This document shows positions 34,407-42,865 of a stretch of DNA of 64,000 bases, in pieces. Made by a program: the position numbers and the translations under genes. The first letter of the stretch is position 1. Every line of letters starts with the position of its first letter. The notes under the pieces were generated by a model. That model worked only from the letters and a program-made list of their open reading frames with translations. It was not told the origin of the DNA and ran no database searches. This stretch comes from Hoeflea phototrophica DFL-43 (GTDB lineage: Bacteria > Pseudomonadota > Alphaproteobacteria > Rhizobiales > Rhizobiaceae): NCBI RefSeq assembly GCF_000154705.2, contig NZ_CM002917.1, forward strand, positions 2,925,853 through 2,989,852. Reading direction: 5' to 3'.

Positions 34407-35078
34407 ATGCGCATCCTGCTCGCAGAAGACGATGACCGCATCCGCCAGGATGTCAGCCGCGCGCTCGAGGCGGCCGGGTATGTGGTCGACAGCGAGGCCA
34501 ATGGCGAGGAAGCCTGGTTTCTGGGCGACACCGAAACCTATGCCGCAGCCATTCTCGATCTCGGCCTGCCCGGAATGGACGGGCTTGCCGTGCTCAAGCG
34601 CTGGCGCGCGGCGGGCCGGGACTTTCCGGTCCTGGTGCTGACCGCGCGCGGGACCTGGAGCGAACGGGTTGAAGGCATCGATTCAGGTGCCGACGACTAT
34701 TTGCCAAAACCGTTCCGGATGGAGGAAATGCTGGCCCGGCTGCGCGCCATCATCCGCCGTTCGGGCGGGCTCGCCAATCCGGTTGTCTCGGTTGGCGACA
34801 TCGAACTCGACACCAGGCAGATGCGCCTGAGCGTGGCCGGAGTGCCCGTCAGTCTTTCGCCGCAGGAATACCGCCTTGTCGCCTATCTGATGCTCAACAA
34901 GGGCCGCGTGGTGCCCCAGCAGGAACTTTCCGAACATTTGCAATCGGTGCATTTCGAACGCGAATCCAACGCGGTCGAAGTGCTGGTTGGCCGTGTCCGG
35001 CGCAAGCTGCCTGCAAACCTGATCACCACCCGCCGAGGCTTCGGCTACATCGTTGAAGAGCAGGAAACCGCGACGTGA
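34407..35078 (+). CDS. OmpR-family response regulator
   Basis: 223 residues. The receiver domain has the acidic pocket AEDDD, phospho-acceptor Asp in AILDLGLPGMDG near residue 51 and Lys in DDYLPKPF. The C-terminal winged helix includes SPQEYRLVAYLMLNKG and TTRRGFGYIV. The ATG at 34407 is favoured over a TTG at 34398. It overlaps the kinase gene by 4 nt (GTGA). The likely target is the PepSY/b561 divergent promoter. Confidence 0.9.
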   Translation: MRILLAEDDDRIRQDVSRALEAAGYVVDSEANGEEAWFLGDTETYAAAILDLGLPGMDGLAVLKRWRAAGRDFPVLVLTARGTWSERVEGIDSGADDYLPKPFRMEEMLARLRAIIRRSGGLANPVVSVGDIELDTRQMRLSVAGVPVSLSPQEYRLVAYLMLNKGRVVPQQELSEHLQSVHFERESNAVEVLVGRVRRKLPANLITTRRGFGYIVEEQETAT

Positions 35079-36451
35079 AACCGATCCGGTCCCTGCGCTT
35101 CAGACTGTTTGCCTTCGCCGCAATCGTGGTTGCAGCCGCATTGCTGGTGACCGGGTTCAGCCTCTCGGCGCTGTTTGCCGGTCATGTCGAGCGCCGCGTC
35201 GGCCAGGAACTCGACACCCATCTCAACCAGTTGATCGGGGGGCTTCGGATCGATGCACAGGGCCTGTCGCTTTTGCGCGAACCGGTCGACCCGCGCTTTC
35301 AGGCGGTCTTTGGCGGGCTGTACTGGCAGGTCAACGACATCACCGCCGGCACGGTTCTCAGGTCAAGGTCGCTTTGGGACACCTATCTTGAGGTGCCCGG
35401 CGATGGGCTTGTGCCCGGCCAGACCCATGTCCATGACATCGAAGGTCCGCAAGCGACCACCCTGTTGACCCACGAGACCATGATCGTGCTCACAGCCCCG
35501 GGCGGGGAACACCAGTTGCGGGTCTCGGCTGCCATCGACCGGGCCGATATCAACGCGCTGGCCAGCGGCTTTTCGCGCGACCTGGCACCCGTTCTCGCCA
35601 TTCTGGGCGCGGTCCTGATGATCGGATTCATGCTACAGATCCGCGCAGGCCTCAAGCCTGTCCATCGTGTTCTGGCAGGGGTCAACGCCATCCGCTCGGG
35701 CGGCGCCAATCGCTTGTCCCGCGACGGCGTGCCCGAGGAGATCGCCCCGCTGCTTGAGGAGGTCAACGCCCTGCTTGACGCCCAGGACGCAACGATCAGC
35801 CGGGCGCGGGATCGCGCCGCCAATCTTGCCCATGGGCTGAAGACACCGCTCACGGCCCTCGAGGGCGACATCGAACGGCTGCGTCAAAAGGGCGAAACTG
35901 AAATTGCCGATGAGATTGAAGAACTCGCCCTGCGGATGCGCCGCCACACCGAGCGCGAACTGGCGCGCGCCAGACTGCGCCACGGCCGCAGCACCGGACA
36001 GATACCGCTGCTGCCGCATGCGCAAGCCATACTGCGCACGCTCAAGCGCACGCCAGCAGGCGAAGCGCTCGATCTGCAATGCCGGATCGAACCGGCCCTC
36101 ACCATTGCAATCGATGTAGAGGATCTCAATGAACTGATCGGCAATCTTGCCGAAAACGCGGTGCGTTATGCCCGCACCACGGTTGTCATCGAGGCCGAAG
36201 CCACAGCAGACGCCATCACCATCCGGATAAGCGATGATGGTCCCGGTATCGAGGCTCCGCAAACTCACCAAGCCGACACAAAATTCAAACGGCTCGACGA
36301 AAGCGGAATGGGCGCAGGCCTTGGCCTGGCGATCGCCGGAGACATCAGCGACAGCGTCGGCGGCCGGCTTGAAATGGACCGTTCGGCATTGGGCGGCGCG
36401 GAAGCCCGGATCACGGTGCCACTCAGACCCCGGCCGACCCCGCCGGGTTAG
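35075..36451 (+). CDS. Membrane sensor histidine kinase
   Basis: 458 residues. Two transmembrane helices (around residues 10-35 and 165-190) flank a periplasmic sensor domain. Then come HAMP-like sequence, the H-box ANLAHGLKTPLTAL and an ATPase domain with ENAVRYA, SDDGPGIE and GAGLGLAI. The GTG start at 35075 overlaps the regulator stop. The architecture resembles PhoQ/QseC-type kinases. The stimulus is unknown; linkage to PepSY and b561 suggests envelope or redox stress. Confidence 0.9.
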   Translation: MKPIRSLRFRLFAFAAIVVAAALLVTGFSLSALFAGHVERRVGQELDTHLNQLIGGLRIDAQGLSLLREPVDPRFQAVFGGLYWQVNDITAGTVLRSRSLWDTYLEVPGDGLVPGQTHVHDIEGPQATTLLTHETMIVLTAPGGEHQLRVSAAIDRADINALASGFSRDLAPVLAILGAVLMIGFMLQIRAGLKPVHRVLAGVNAIRSGGANRLSRDGVPEEIAPLLEEVNALLDAQDATISRARDRAANLAHGLKTPLTALEGDIERLRQKGETEIADEIEELALRMRRHTERELARARLRHGRSTGQIPLLPHAQAILRTLKRTPAGEALDLQCRIEPALTIAIDVEDLNELIGNLAENAVRYARTTVVIEAEATADAITIRISDDGPGIEAPQTHQADTKFKRLDESGMGAGLGLAIAGDISDSVGGRLEMDRSALGGAEARITVPLRPRPTPPG

Positions 36452-36586
36452 ACCTACCGCCCCGGCCATTTCAGATTAACAACGCGGCAAAGGATGAGAC
36501 GGCCACATCCCGCACTCCACAAAGCTGATCAGCCGTTGCGGACAGCTTTCGGGGAAAACGTTCTTGTAACCGGGCAAGCGTGGTAA

Positions 36587-36614
36587 TTGCGTCCCGATCG
36601 ATACCGGGACGCAA
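36587..36614. terminator. Perfect hairpin between convergent genes
   Basis: TTGCGTCCCG / CGGGACGCAA forms a 10-bp perfect stem with an 8-nt loop between the kinase and the DUF3422 gene. No long T-run follows either arm, but the position suits bidirectional termination. Confidence 0.5.
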
Positions 36615-36642
36615 GCGGATGGTCATGCCTCAAACGGGCATT

Positions 36643-37950
36643 TCACTTGCTGCTTGCCTCTTCGGCCTTGTCTTCGCCGATGTGCCCCTTGCGGATGGAG
36701 CGCACCACCATCCATGTAAAGCCAATGGCGATGGGCACAAAGGCAGCTGACAGCAGACCCGGTTGAATCGGCAGATCGAGCCCTTCCAATGGCTTGGCGA
36801 GATAACCGAACAGGCCGACAATATAGTAGGATATGGCCGCCACCGAGAGCCCTTCAACGGTCTGTTGCATCCGCAGCTGCAGCTTGACCCGCCGGTTCAT
36901 CGAGCTCAATAGCGCGCTGTTTTGCTGTTCCAATTCCACATCGATCCAGCTTCGCAAAAGCGCGGTCGCCCGAGACAGCTTGCGCGACAGGTTCGCCTGG
37001 CGCTCTTCAATCGACTGGCACGTGCGCATGGCTGGCGCCAGGCGCTTTTCGAGAAACGCGCCGATGGTCTCAAAACCGGGCTGAGCGGTCTCGTTGAGCG
37101 AGGCGATACGCTCACGCACGATGTTGTAGTAGGCGCGGCTCGCACCGAACCGATAGAGGCTGAGCGCCGCATTGGCTTCAAGTTCAGCGGCCAGAACCGT
37201 GATGTCGGAAAGCAGGCTGTCGGCATTTTCGCGCGCACCCGACTTCATTCCCTGGGTGATCTTGGTCAACCCGTCCTCGATACGCCGCATCTCAGGTGAG
37301 AGTGAACGCGCCAGAGCCAGACCAAGCGCTGCCAACGTGCGGTAGGTCTCGATGTCGAGCAAACGCTGCACCACCGCTCCGCGGCCCGCATCCGTCATGC
37401 CCTTGTCGATCACCAGAAAACGGGTAAGCCCGTCGCCGTCCTGGCGGAAATCAGTTGCGATCAACGCCTGCCCGTCCTTGACGTCGCTCAGGCACAAGCT
37501 GGTCGGATCAAAACTTGCCAGCGCCGCCTCAGTTTCAGCGGAATCCGGACGCACCTCGAGCCGAATGCCGGCGATCAGATTGCCGGGTGGCGAGAACTGA
37601 TCTCCGAAGGGGTGGGTGTCGAGCCCGTCACCGAATTTGGCCGGAACCGGCGCATCCCAGAAGTAGGTCGAAAATTCCGTGTGCCGTTCCCAGCGGAGAG
37701 TCCCCTGCCCCCAACTCATGGAGAAATGCGCGGCATCCCGGCCAGGTGCTGCCACACCGCGGGCACGCGCCAGTTCAGCCAGCACCGCGTGGTCAACGAC
37801 TGCACCGCCTTCGGTCAGAAACGCCAGATGAAAGATAACCCGTGATTGCCCCACCAGTGCAAACGGACGGGCATGTATTTCACCAAGTGCCTCCGAGCGT
37901 CCCTGCGCCATCGGAAAAGAAAACCTGCCCATGCTGTTGTTCCCCGTCAT
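36643..37950 (-). CDS. DUF3422 family membrane protein
   Basis: About 435 residues. The N-terminal region carries the family-typical EIHARPFALVG and HTEFSTYFWD segments. Coiled-coil-prone helices follow, and two C-terminal transmembrane helices (SVAAISYYIVGLFGYLAKPL and GLLSAAFVPIAIGFTWMVV). No enzymatic motif is seen and function is unknown; the two terminal helices recall CorA-type topology. The start is uncertain among GTG 37953, ATG 37950 and ATG 37932; only the last has a GGGGAA site at usual spacing. Confidence 0.78.
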   Translation of the reverse strand: MTGNNSMGRFSFPMAQGRSEALGEIHARPFALVGQSRVIFHLAFLTEGGAVVDHAVLAELARARGVAAPGRDAAHFSMSWGQGTLRWERHTEFSTYFWDAPVPAKFGDGLDTHPFGDQFSPPGNLIAGIRLEVRPDSAETEAALASFDPTSLCLSDVKDGQALIATDFRQDGDGLTRFLVIDKGMTDAGRGAVVQRLLDIETYRTLAALGLALARSLSPEMRRIEDGLTKITQGMKSGARENADSLLSDITVLAAELEANAALSLYRFGASRAYYNIVRERIASLNETAQPGFETIGAFLEKRLAPAMRTCQSIEERQANLSRKLSRATALLRSWIDVELEQQNSALLSSMNRRVKLQLRMQQTVEGLSVAAISYYIVGLFGYLAKPLEGLDLPIQPGLLSAAFVPIAIGFTWMVVRSIRKGHIGEDKAEEASSK

Positions 37951-38033
37951 CACCAGTACAATCAGAACGCCGGATCACTGCCAGCCCCGAATGGTGAGCA
38001 TTTAGGGCCAGCAGATCAATTACGTAAAGTCTA

Positions 38034-38048
38034 TATGTTGATAACATA
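38034..38048. repeat. Inverted repeat upstream of the DUF3422 gene
   Basis: TATGTT-GAT-AACATA is a perfect 6-bp inverted repeat in an AT-rich patch, 84 nt upstream of the DUF3422 start. It could be an operator; no regulator gene is adjacent. Confidence 0.35.
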
Positions 38049-38107
38049 CGCAACGCAGGCGTGACGGGATCAGTCTTGCGACACAAGGCAGCACCGGCAG
38101 GACGAGG

Positions 38108-40303
38108 TCAGCCGGCCAGGGCCCTCTCCCGTTCCCGGCCCCGGCGGCCCGAGAGAACAATCACAGAGAGCACAAGCCCGGCTCCGATCAGATTGGCAGT
38201 CCAGTTGAGCGGCCAGTAAGCGCCCACCGCACCTGCGATGATCAGCACATAGAGCAAGGGATTGAGTGGCCCTTCCGCATAACGCTGGATCAACGCGTTG
38301 GTCGCATAAATGCCGAAAAGCGCGAAGAAGCCGATTTGCAGGATCTCGTTGAAGCTTCCCGTCAGAAGCGGGGTATAGGCGAACATAAGCGGCACGATGT
38401 AGAGACCCTTGGCGATCTTCCAGCTCTCGAACCCCGTCGCCATCGGCTTGGAGCCGGCTATGCCCGCGGCCGTGAAGGCTGCAAGACAGACCGGCGGCGT
38501 CACATTGCTGTCCTGGCTCAGCCAGAAGATGATCAGATGCGCGGTCAGCAGAAATGAGGTCTGGATCGCGGGATCGACCAGCAACGGACGCACCGTGATC
38601 GCCATCTCGAACGGCATCGCCGCCATCAGCGCGACCGCCTCCTCACGCAGCATTCCGGTGGCAACCTTGGCAACATGCGGACTGTCAACCAACATGAAGA
38701 AAGCCGACTTGCTCGGATCCGTAATGCCGGCCACCAGCTGATCAATGATGATGCTGTCAGCCAGAATGCCCGCCAGCGCTGGTGCGGTGAGGATGGCCAG
38801 GATGATGTAGGCCGCCGTTACCGGAAGCCCCATGCCAAGCACCAGCGAAGCCAGGCCGATGAGCAGGATCGCAATGACCAGCGATCCACCCGACCATTGC
38901 GCGATCATCAGCGAGAAGCCGTTGCCAATCCCGCTTGTGACAATCGCGTTGTTCATGATGCCGATGGTCACCAGCAGAATGCCGGTCATCACCGAGGACT
39001 TGATGCCGATCAGCAATGCTTCGCTGATTTTCGACGGCCCCATTTGCACCGGCTCGAAGGCATCCGAGCCAACCACCTTTGCAAGGACAGAGGTCAACCA
39101 TGAGACCACCACCAGCGCCGCGATCGCCCAGGAGGCCGCATAGCTCGGCGTGACGCCACTCATCAGCAGATAGATCATGACTGCGAGCGGCAGCACGAAA
39201 ACCAGGCCACCGGAAACCAGCTTGCCCTTGTTGATCACCAGATCAATGCCCTCACCAACCTGATACTTCACCGCTTCGATGCGCACGATGAAGGCGACCG
39301 AGAGGAAGTACAAAATGGCGGGAACGATCGAGAGCGTAACAATGGTCGAATACGGAATTGCGGTGTAGCTCGCCATCACGAAGGCGCCCGCGCCCATGAT
39401 CGGCGGCATCAGCTGACCACCGGTTGAGGCGGCGGCCTCCACACCGGCAGCAAATTTCGGCCGGAAGCCGTTTGATTTCATCAGCGGAATGGTGATCACG
39501 CCTGTCGAGGCTGTGTTGGCAATCGCCGAACCACTGATGGTTCCTGTCAGAGCCGAGGACAGCACGGCCACAAAGGCCGCTCCACCCCGCGTACGTCCTG
39601 CCACCACCTTGGACAGTTCGATGACAAAATCGCTGGCACCGGAGGCCACGAGAAAGCCACCGAAAATCATGAACAGCGTGATGTTGGTGACCGAAATGCT
39701 GGCAAGAATGCCGAACATGCCCTCGTCATTGTAGAGCGTTCTGAACAGCACATCATTGAGCGGCAGGCTGGCGGCGCGGAACACGCCAGGCAGATAGCTG
39801 CCCAGAAACAGGATGTAAGCCAGCGACGTGAGGACCAGGATCGGGATCACCCAACCCGAGACACGGCGCGACAGATCCAGTGCCGCAAAGATCAGAAGGC
39901 AGCCCGCAAGCCAGTCAACCCAGGTGAATTGCCAGGACTGCCCAGTGACCGCAAGCGTGCGTTCATAGACACCGTTTTCGGCGTAGGCCACCCACAATGC
40001 GGCGGCTGCAATCGCCCCGCCATAGAGAAAATCGAGCGCAACCGCCCAGCCCCTGGAGCTGTTTCGCCCAAACGGGCTCATTGTCACCGCCGCAAGAAAG
40101 GCAAACCCGGCGAAATGGATCGCGTTTTGCCACTTGCCCGGCTCGTTGAGCCAGATGTTGGTCGCGATGTGCCACAGCGCGAAACAGATGGCGAAGCCGA
40201 CAACGGCCAGCCGGATCGGGCTGCCGCGCGTTGGCATTTCGGAAAGCCAGAAAGCGCGTTCATCAATGGGTGCGGTGGGCTGTGTCGGCTCGGAGTTGTT
40301 CAT
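38108..40303 (-). CDS. TAXI-type TRAP transporter fused permease
   Basis: 731 residues with about 17-18 predicted helices. The N-terminal third corresponds to the small DctQ-like subunit and the rest to the DctM-like large subunit, as is normal for TRAP-TAXI systems. Segments such as ALTGTISGSAIANTASTG and QLMPPIMGAGAFVMA are typical. The substrate is unknown. The ATG at 40303 has only a weak ribosome site. It lies 99 nt after the receptor gene, separated by a stem-loop. Confidence 0.9.
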   Translation of the reverse strand: MNNSEPTQPTAPIDERAFWLSEMPTRGSPIRLAVVGFAICFALWHIATNIWLNEPGKWQNAIHFAGFAFLAAVTMSPFGRNSSRGWAVALDFLYGGAIAAAALWVAYAENGVYERTLAVTGQSWQFTWVDWLAGCLLIFAALDLSRRVSGWVIPILVLTSLAYILFLGSYLPGVFRAASLPLNDVLFRTLYNDEGMFGILASISVTNITLFMIFGGFLVASGASDFVIELSKVVAGRTRGGAAFVAVLSSALTGTISGSAIANTASTGVITIPLMKSNGFRPKFAAGVEAAASTGGQLMPPIMGAGAFVMASYTAIPYSTIVTLSIVPAILYFLSVAFIVRIEAVKYQVGEGIDLVINKGKLVSGGLVFVLPLAVMIYLLMSGVTPSYAASWAIAALVVVSWLTSVLAKVVGSDAFEPVQMGPSKISEALLIGIKSSVMTGILLVTIGIMNNAIVTSGIGNGFSLMIAQWSGGSLVIAILLIGLASLVLGMGLPVTAAYIILAILTAPALAGILADSIIIDQLVAGITDPSKSAFFMLVDSPHVAKVATGMLREEAVALMAAMPFEMAITVRPLLVDPAIQTSFLLTAHLIIFWLSQDSNVTPPVCLAAFTAAGIAGSKPMATGFESWKIAKGLYIVPLMFAYTPLLTGSFNEILQIGFFALFGIYATNALIQRYAEGPLNPLLYVLIIAGAVGAYWPLNWTANLIGAGLVLSVIVLSGRRGRERERALAG

Positions 40304-40357
40304 CCTGATGCCAATCTTGTCTGTTTCGGGCGATATGATTGAGGCGGCCAATATAAG

Positions 40358-40383
40358 GAAGGCGGAGGTCACCCCCCGCCTTC
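40358..40383 (-). terminator. Intercistronic stem-loop after the TAXI receptor gene
   Basis: GAAGGCGG / CCGCCTTC forms a perfect 8-bp stem with a 10-nt loop, 19 nt beyond the receptor stop on the minus strand, followed by an AT-rich tract. It probably limits transcription into the permease gene, as is common after binding-protein genes. Confidence 0.6.
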
Positions 40384-40402
40384 GATTGCTTGGTCCGCCT
40401 TG

Positions 40403-41401
40403 TTACGGCATCAGGTGTGCTGGAATTTCCAGGCCGGCTTCCTGATAGTAACGCGCTGCGCCCGGATGCAGCTTCACTGGCAACCCGGCCATGGCCTTCT
40501 CAACAGCCATCGCCTTGGTGGCAGGATGGATCGCGGTCAGGAAGCCAAGGTTCTCATACATGGTCTTGGTCAGCAGATAGACGTGGTTTTCATCGACACT
40601 CGCATTGACCGCCAGGAAGTTCGGCTGGGCAATGGTGTTGATGTCCTTGTCCTGACCCGGATAGGTGCCGGCTGCGATGGTGTAGGGAACCCACAGATTA
40701 CGGCCACCATCCATTTTCGCCAGTTCGTCTTCTGTTACGTCGAGAACAGTGAACTTGCCTTCATTGGACGCCATCAGCTTGGTGATTGCACCGGTTGGCG
40801 GTCCGGCGGGAATGCCAGCAGCCACAACTTGGCCATTTGCCATTGCGTCCGTGGTCGGGCCGTATCCGGCATAAACCAGCTCAAAATCCGCCTCAATATC
40901 GATGCCAAGGCCCGAAAGCAGAACTCCGTTGGAGCCGATGGTGCCCGAATTCTGGCTGCCCATGCCGGCGGCCATGCCCTTGAGCGCAACCAGATCGCTG
41001 ACGGTGCCGGTCTCGACGTTTTCGGCAGCGACCACGAACTGCTCCACATTCTGCCAAAGCATGGTCACCGAACGCAGATTTTCCTGAGGCTCGGTGATCG
41101 GGCCTGTGCCGGTTGCCGCATAGGAGCCGAACAGACCCTGCAGAATTGCAAAATCGGCTGTGCCCGCACCCATGGCCTGAACATTGGCGCCCGAACCGGC
41201 GGAGTTGACCGCTGTCAGGCTGAACTTTTCCTTGGGAAGCAGCTTGACCTTGGTCAGCGTGGAAATGGCAGTGCCGACCGGGTGGTAGGTTCCACCGGTT
41301 GAAGCGGTATTGAGAACGTAGTCCTTGGCATCCTGGGCCAGGGTCGAAGTTGCCGAAAGCGCCAGAAATGCGCCTGCAGCCAAAAGTGTGAGCTTTTTCA
41401 T
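40403..41401 (-). CDS. TAXI-family TRAP transporter solute receptor
   Basis: 332 residues with a Sec signal peptide (MKKLTLLAAGAFLALSATSTLAQ cut after the LAQ). The body opens YVLNTASTGGTYHPVGTAI, the TAXI family signature, and includes AVNSAGSGANVQAMGAG. It captures the solute in the periplasm and delivers it to the fused permease. An AAGGAGG site lies 7 nt before the ATG at 41401. Confidence 0.92.
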   Translation of the reverse strand: MKKLTLLAAGAFLALSATSTLAQDAKDYVLNTASTGGTYHPVGTAISTLTKVKLLPKEKFSLTAVNSAGSGANVQAMGAGTADFAILQGLFGSYAATGTGPITEPQENLRSVTMLWQNVEQFVVAAENVETGTVSDLVALKGMAAGMGSQNSGTIGSNGVLLSGLGIDIEADFELVYAGYGPTTDAMANGQVVAAGIPAGPPTGAITKLMASNEGKFTVLDVTEDELAKMDGGRNLWVPYTIAAGTYPGQDKDINTIAQPNFLAVNASVDENHVYLLTKTMYENLGFLTAIHPATKAMAVEKAMAGLPVKLHPGAARYYQEAGLEIPAHLMP

Positions 41402-41524
41402 AAGTGTTCCTCCTTGAAGCGTCGCCTCCACGGCGCCTGACCGACTCTTAAAGGAAAAACGAAATGCGTTGCCATGAAAAATTCCGCCAGCACCGCAAAA
41501 ACGCCCTGCGGAAATCCGCAGACC

Positions 41525-42865
41525 TCAGCTGTTCAGGATTGTTTCCTTGTCCAGACCAAGCTTTACAATCTTTTCATTGAGTGTGCGCCGGCCAATACCA
41601 AGGGCCGCAGCAACATCATCCATGCGACCATGATGCCGCGCCAGCGCTTTGCCAATCAACTGACGTTCAAAGGCCGCCACGGCCTCCCGCAGCGTTTCAG
41701 GTGTCGCGGAATTCTCACGATTGTCGTTCAGCGCACTGTCAACGGATCCTGCACCGCGCCGGGCCGCCAGGACGTGACGCTCACAGACATTGCGCAGCTC
41801 CCTTACATTTCCCGGCCAATCATAGGCCAGCAGGGTTGCCACATCGCCCGACGTCAGAACCGGCACCTCGGTCTCATAGGTCGAGGCGAAGATATCCAGA
41901 TAATGCATGTAGAGAGTGGTGATGTCGTCACGCCGCGCGCGCAGGGGCGGCATCGTCAGCATGATGGTGTTCAGTCTGAAATAGAGGTCCTCGCGAAACT
42001 TGCCCTCGCCCATCATTTCTTCCAGGCGCTCGTGGGCGGCGGACACGATCCGAATGTTGGCATTGACCATCTTGGACGTGTTGATCGGCGTGTATTGCTT
42101 GGTTTCGATGACGCGAAGCAGCTTGGCCTGAATTTCGAGCGGAATGGCGCCAAGCTCATCAAGGAACAGCGTGCCCCCCTCCGCTTGCGCCAGCAATCCG
42201 GGGCCGTTGTCGGCAGTGCCGAACAACACCTCCTCAAACCGGGCGACCGGCACCGCCGCACAATTGATCGGGACGAATGGCTCAGCCGATCTGTGGCCGA
42301 GATCGTGCAGCGCCTTCGCCACCAGCTCCTTGCCGGTTCCGGTTTCCCCCAGCAGCATCACATTGACATCCGTCGTGCTCAGATCGACGATCTCGGCACG
42401 CAACGCCTTGATCGATGGCGCATTGCCGATCATCACCCGGTCAAGCGCCGACAATTCCGCCAGCCGCACCTTCAGCCTGTCCGCATTGCGCGCCAGCCGG
42501 CGCAGCTGGGATGCATTCTCGAGGATCTTGATCAAACGCCTTGGATCAAAGGGTTTTTCAAGAAAACTGTAGGCGCCGTTCTGAATCGCCGAAACCGCCA
42601 TCGGGATGTCGCCATGGGCTGACATCAAGACGATCGGCACATCGCTCTGCCCCTTGAGCTGCATCTGCAACTCCGTGCCGCTCATGCCCGGCATCCTGAC
42701 ATCACAAAGCAAAACATCGGCATCCTCGCTCTGGATGGTCGAAAGCACATTCTCCGCCCTCGACAGACACGTGACCTCAAAACCGGCCTTCTCAAGCAAG
42801 TGGGCAAGCGAATCCCGCATGGCCTTGTCGTCGTCCACGACGGTGATGCGGTAGCCATGGTTCAC
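41525..42865 (-). CDS. DctD-like response regulator lacking the GAFTGA loop
   Basis: 446 residues: a receiver domain (VVDDDKAMRD, Asp in LLCDVRMPGMSG, Lys in FLEKPFD), an AAA+ domain (Walker A GETGTGKE, Walker B GGTLFLDEL, DWPGNVRELRN) and a Fis-type helix-turn-helix. The segment where sigma-54 activators carry GAFTGA reads EEVLFGTADNGPGLLAQAEGG, so the loop is missing. The protein may therefore not remodel sigma-54 polymerase. It overlaps the kinase gene by 4 nt and probably controls the TRAP genes downstream. Confidence 0.88.
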   Translation of the reverse strand: MNHGYRITVVDDDKAMRDSLAHLLEKAGFEVTCLSRAENVLSTIQSEDADVLLCDVRMPGMSGTELQMQLKGQSDVPIVLMSAHGDIPMAVSAIQNGAYSFLEKPFDPRRLIKILENASQLRRLARNADRLKVRLAELSALDRVMIGNAPSIKALRAEIVDLSTTDVNVMLLGETGTGKELVAKALHDLGHRSAEPFVPINCAAVPVARFEEVLFGTADNGPGLLAQAEGGTLFLDELGAIPLEIQAKLLRVIETKQYTPINTSKMVNANIRIVSAAHERLEEMMGEGKFREDLYFRLNTIMLTMPPLRARRDDITTLYMHYLDIFASTYETEVPVLTSGDVATLLAYDWPGNVRELRNVCERHVLAARRGAGSVDSALNDNRENSATPETLREAVAAFERQLIGKALARHHGRMDDVAAALGIGRRTLNEKIVKLGLDKETILNS

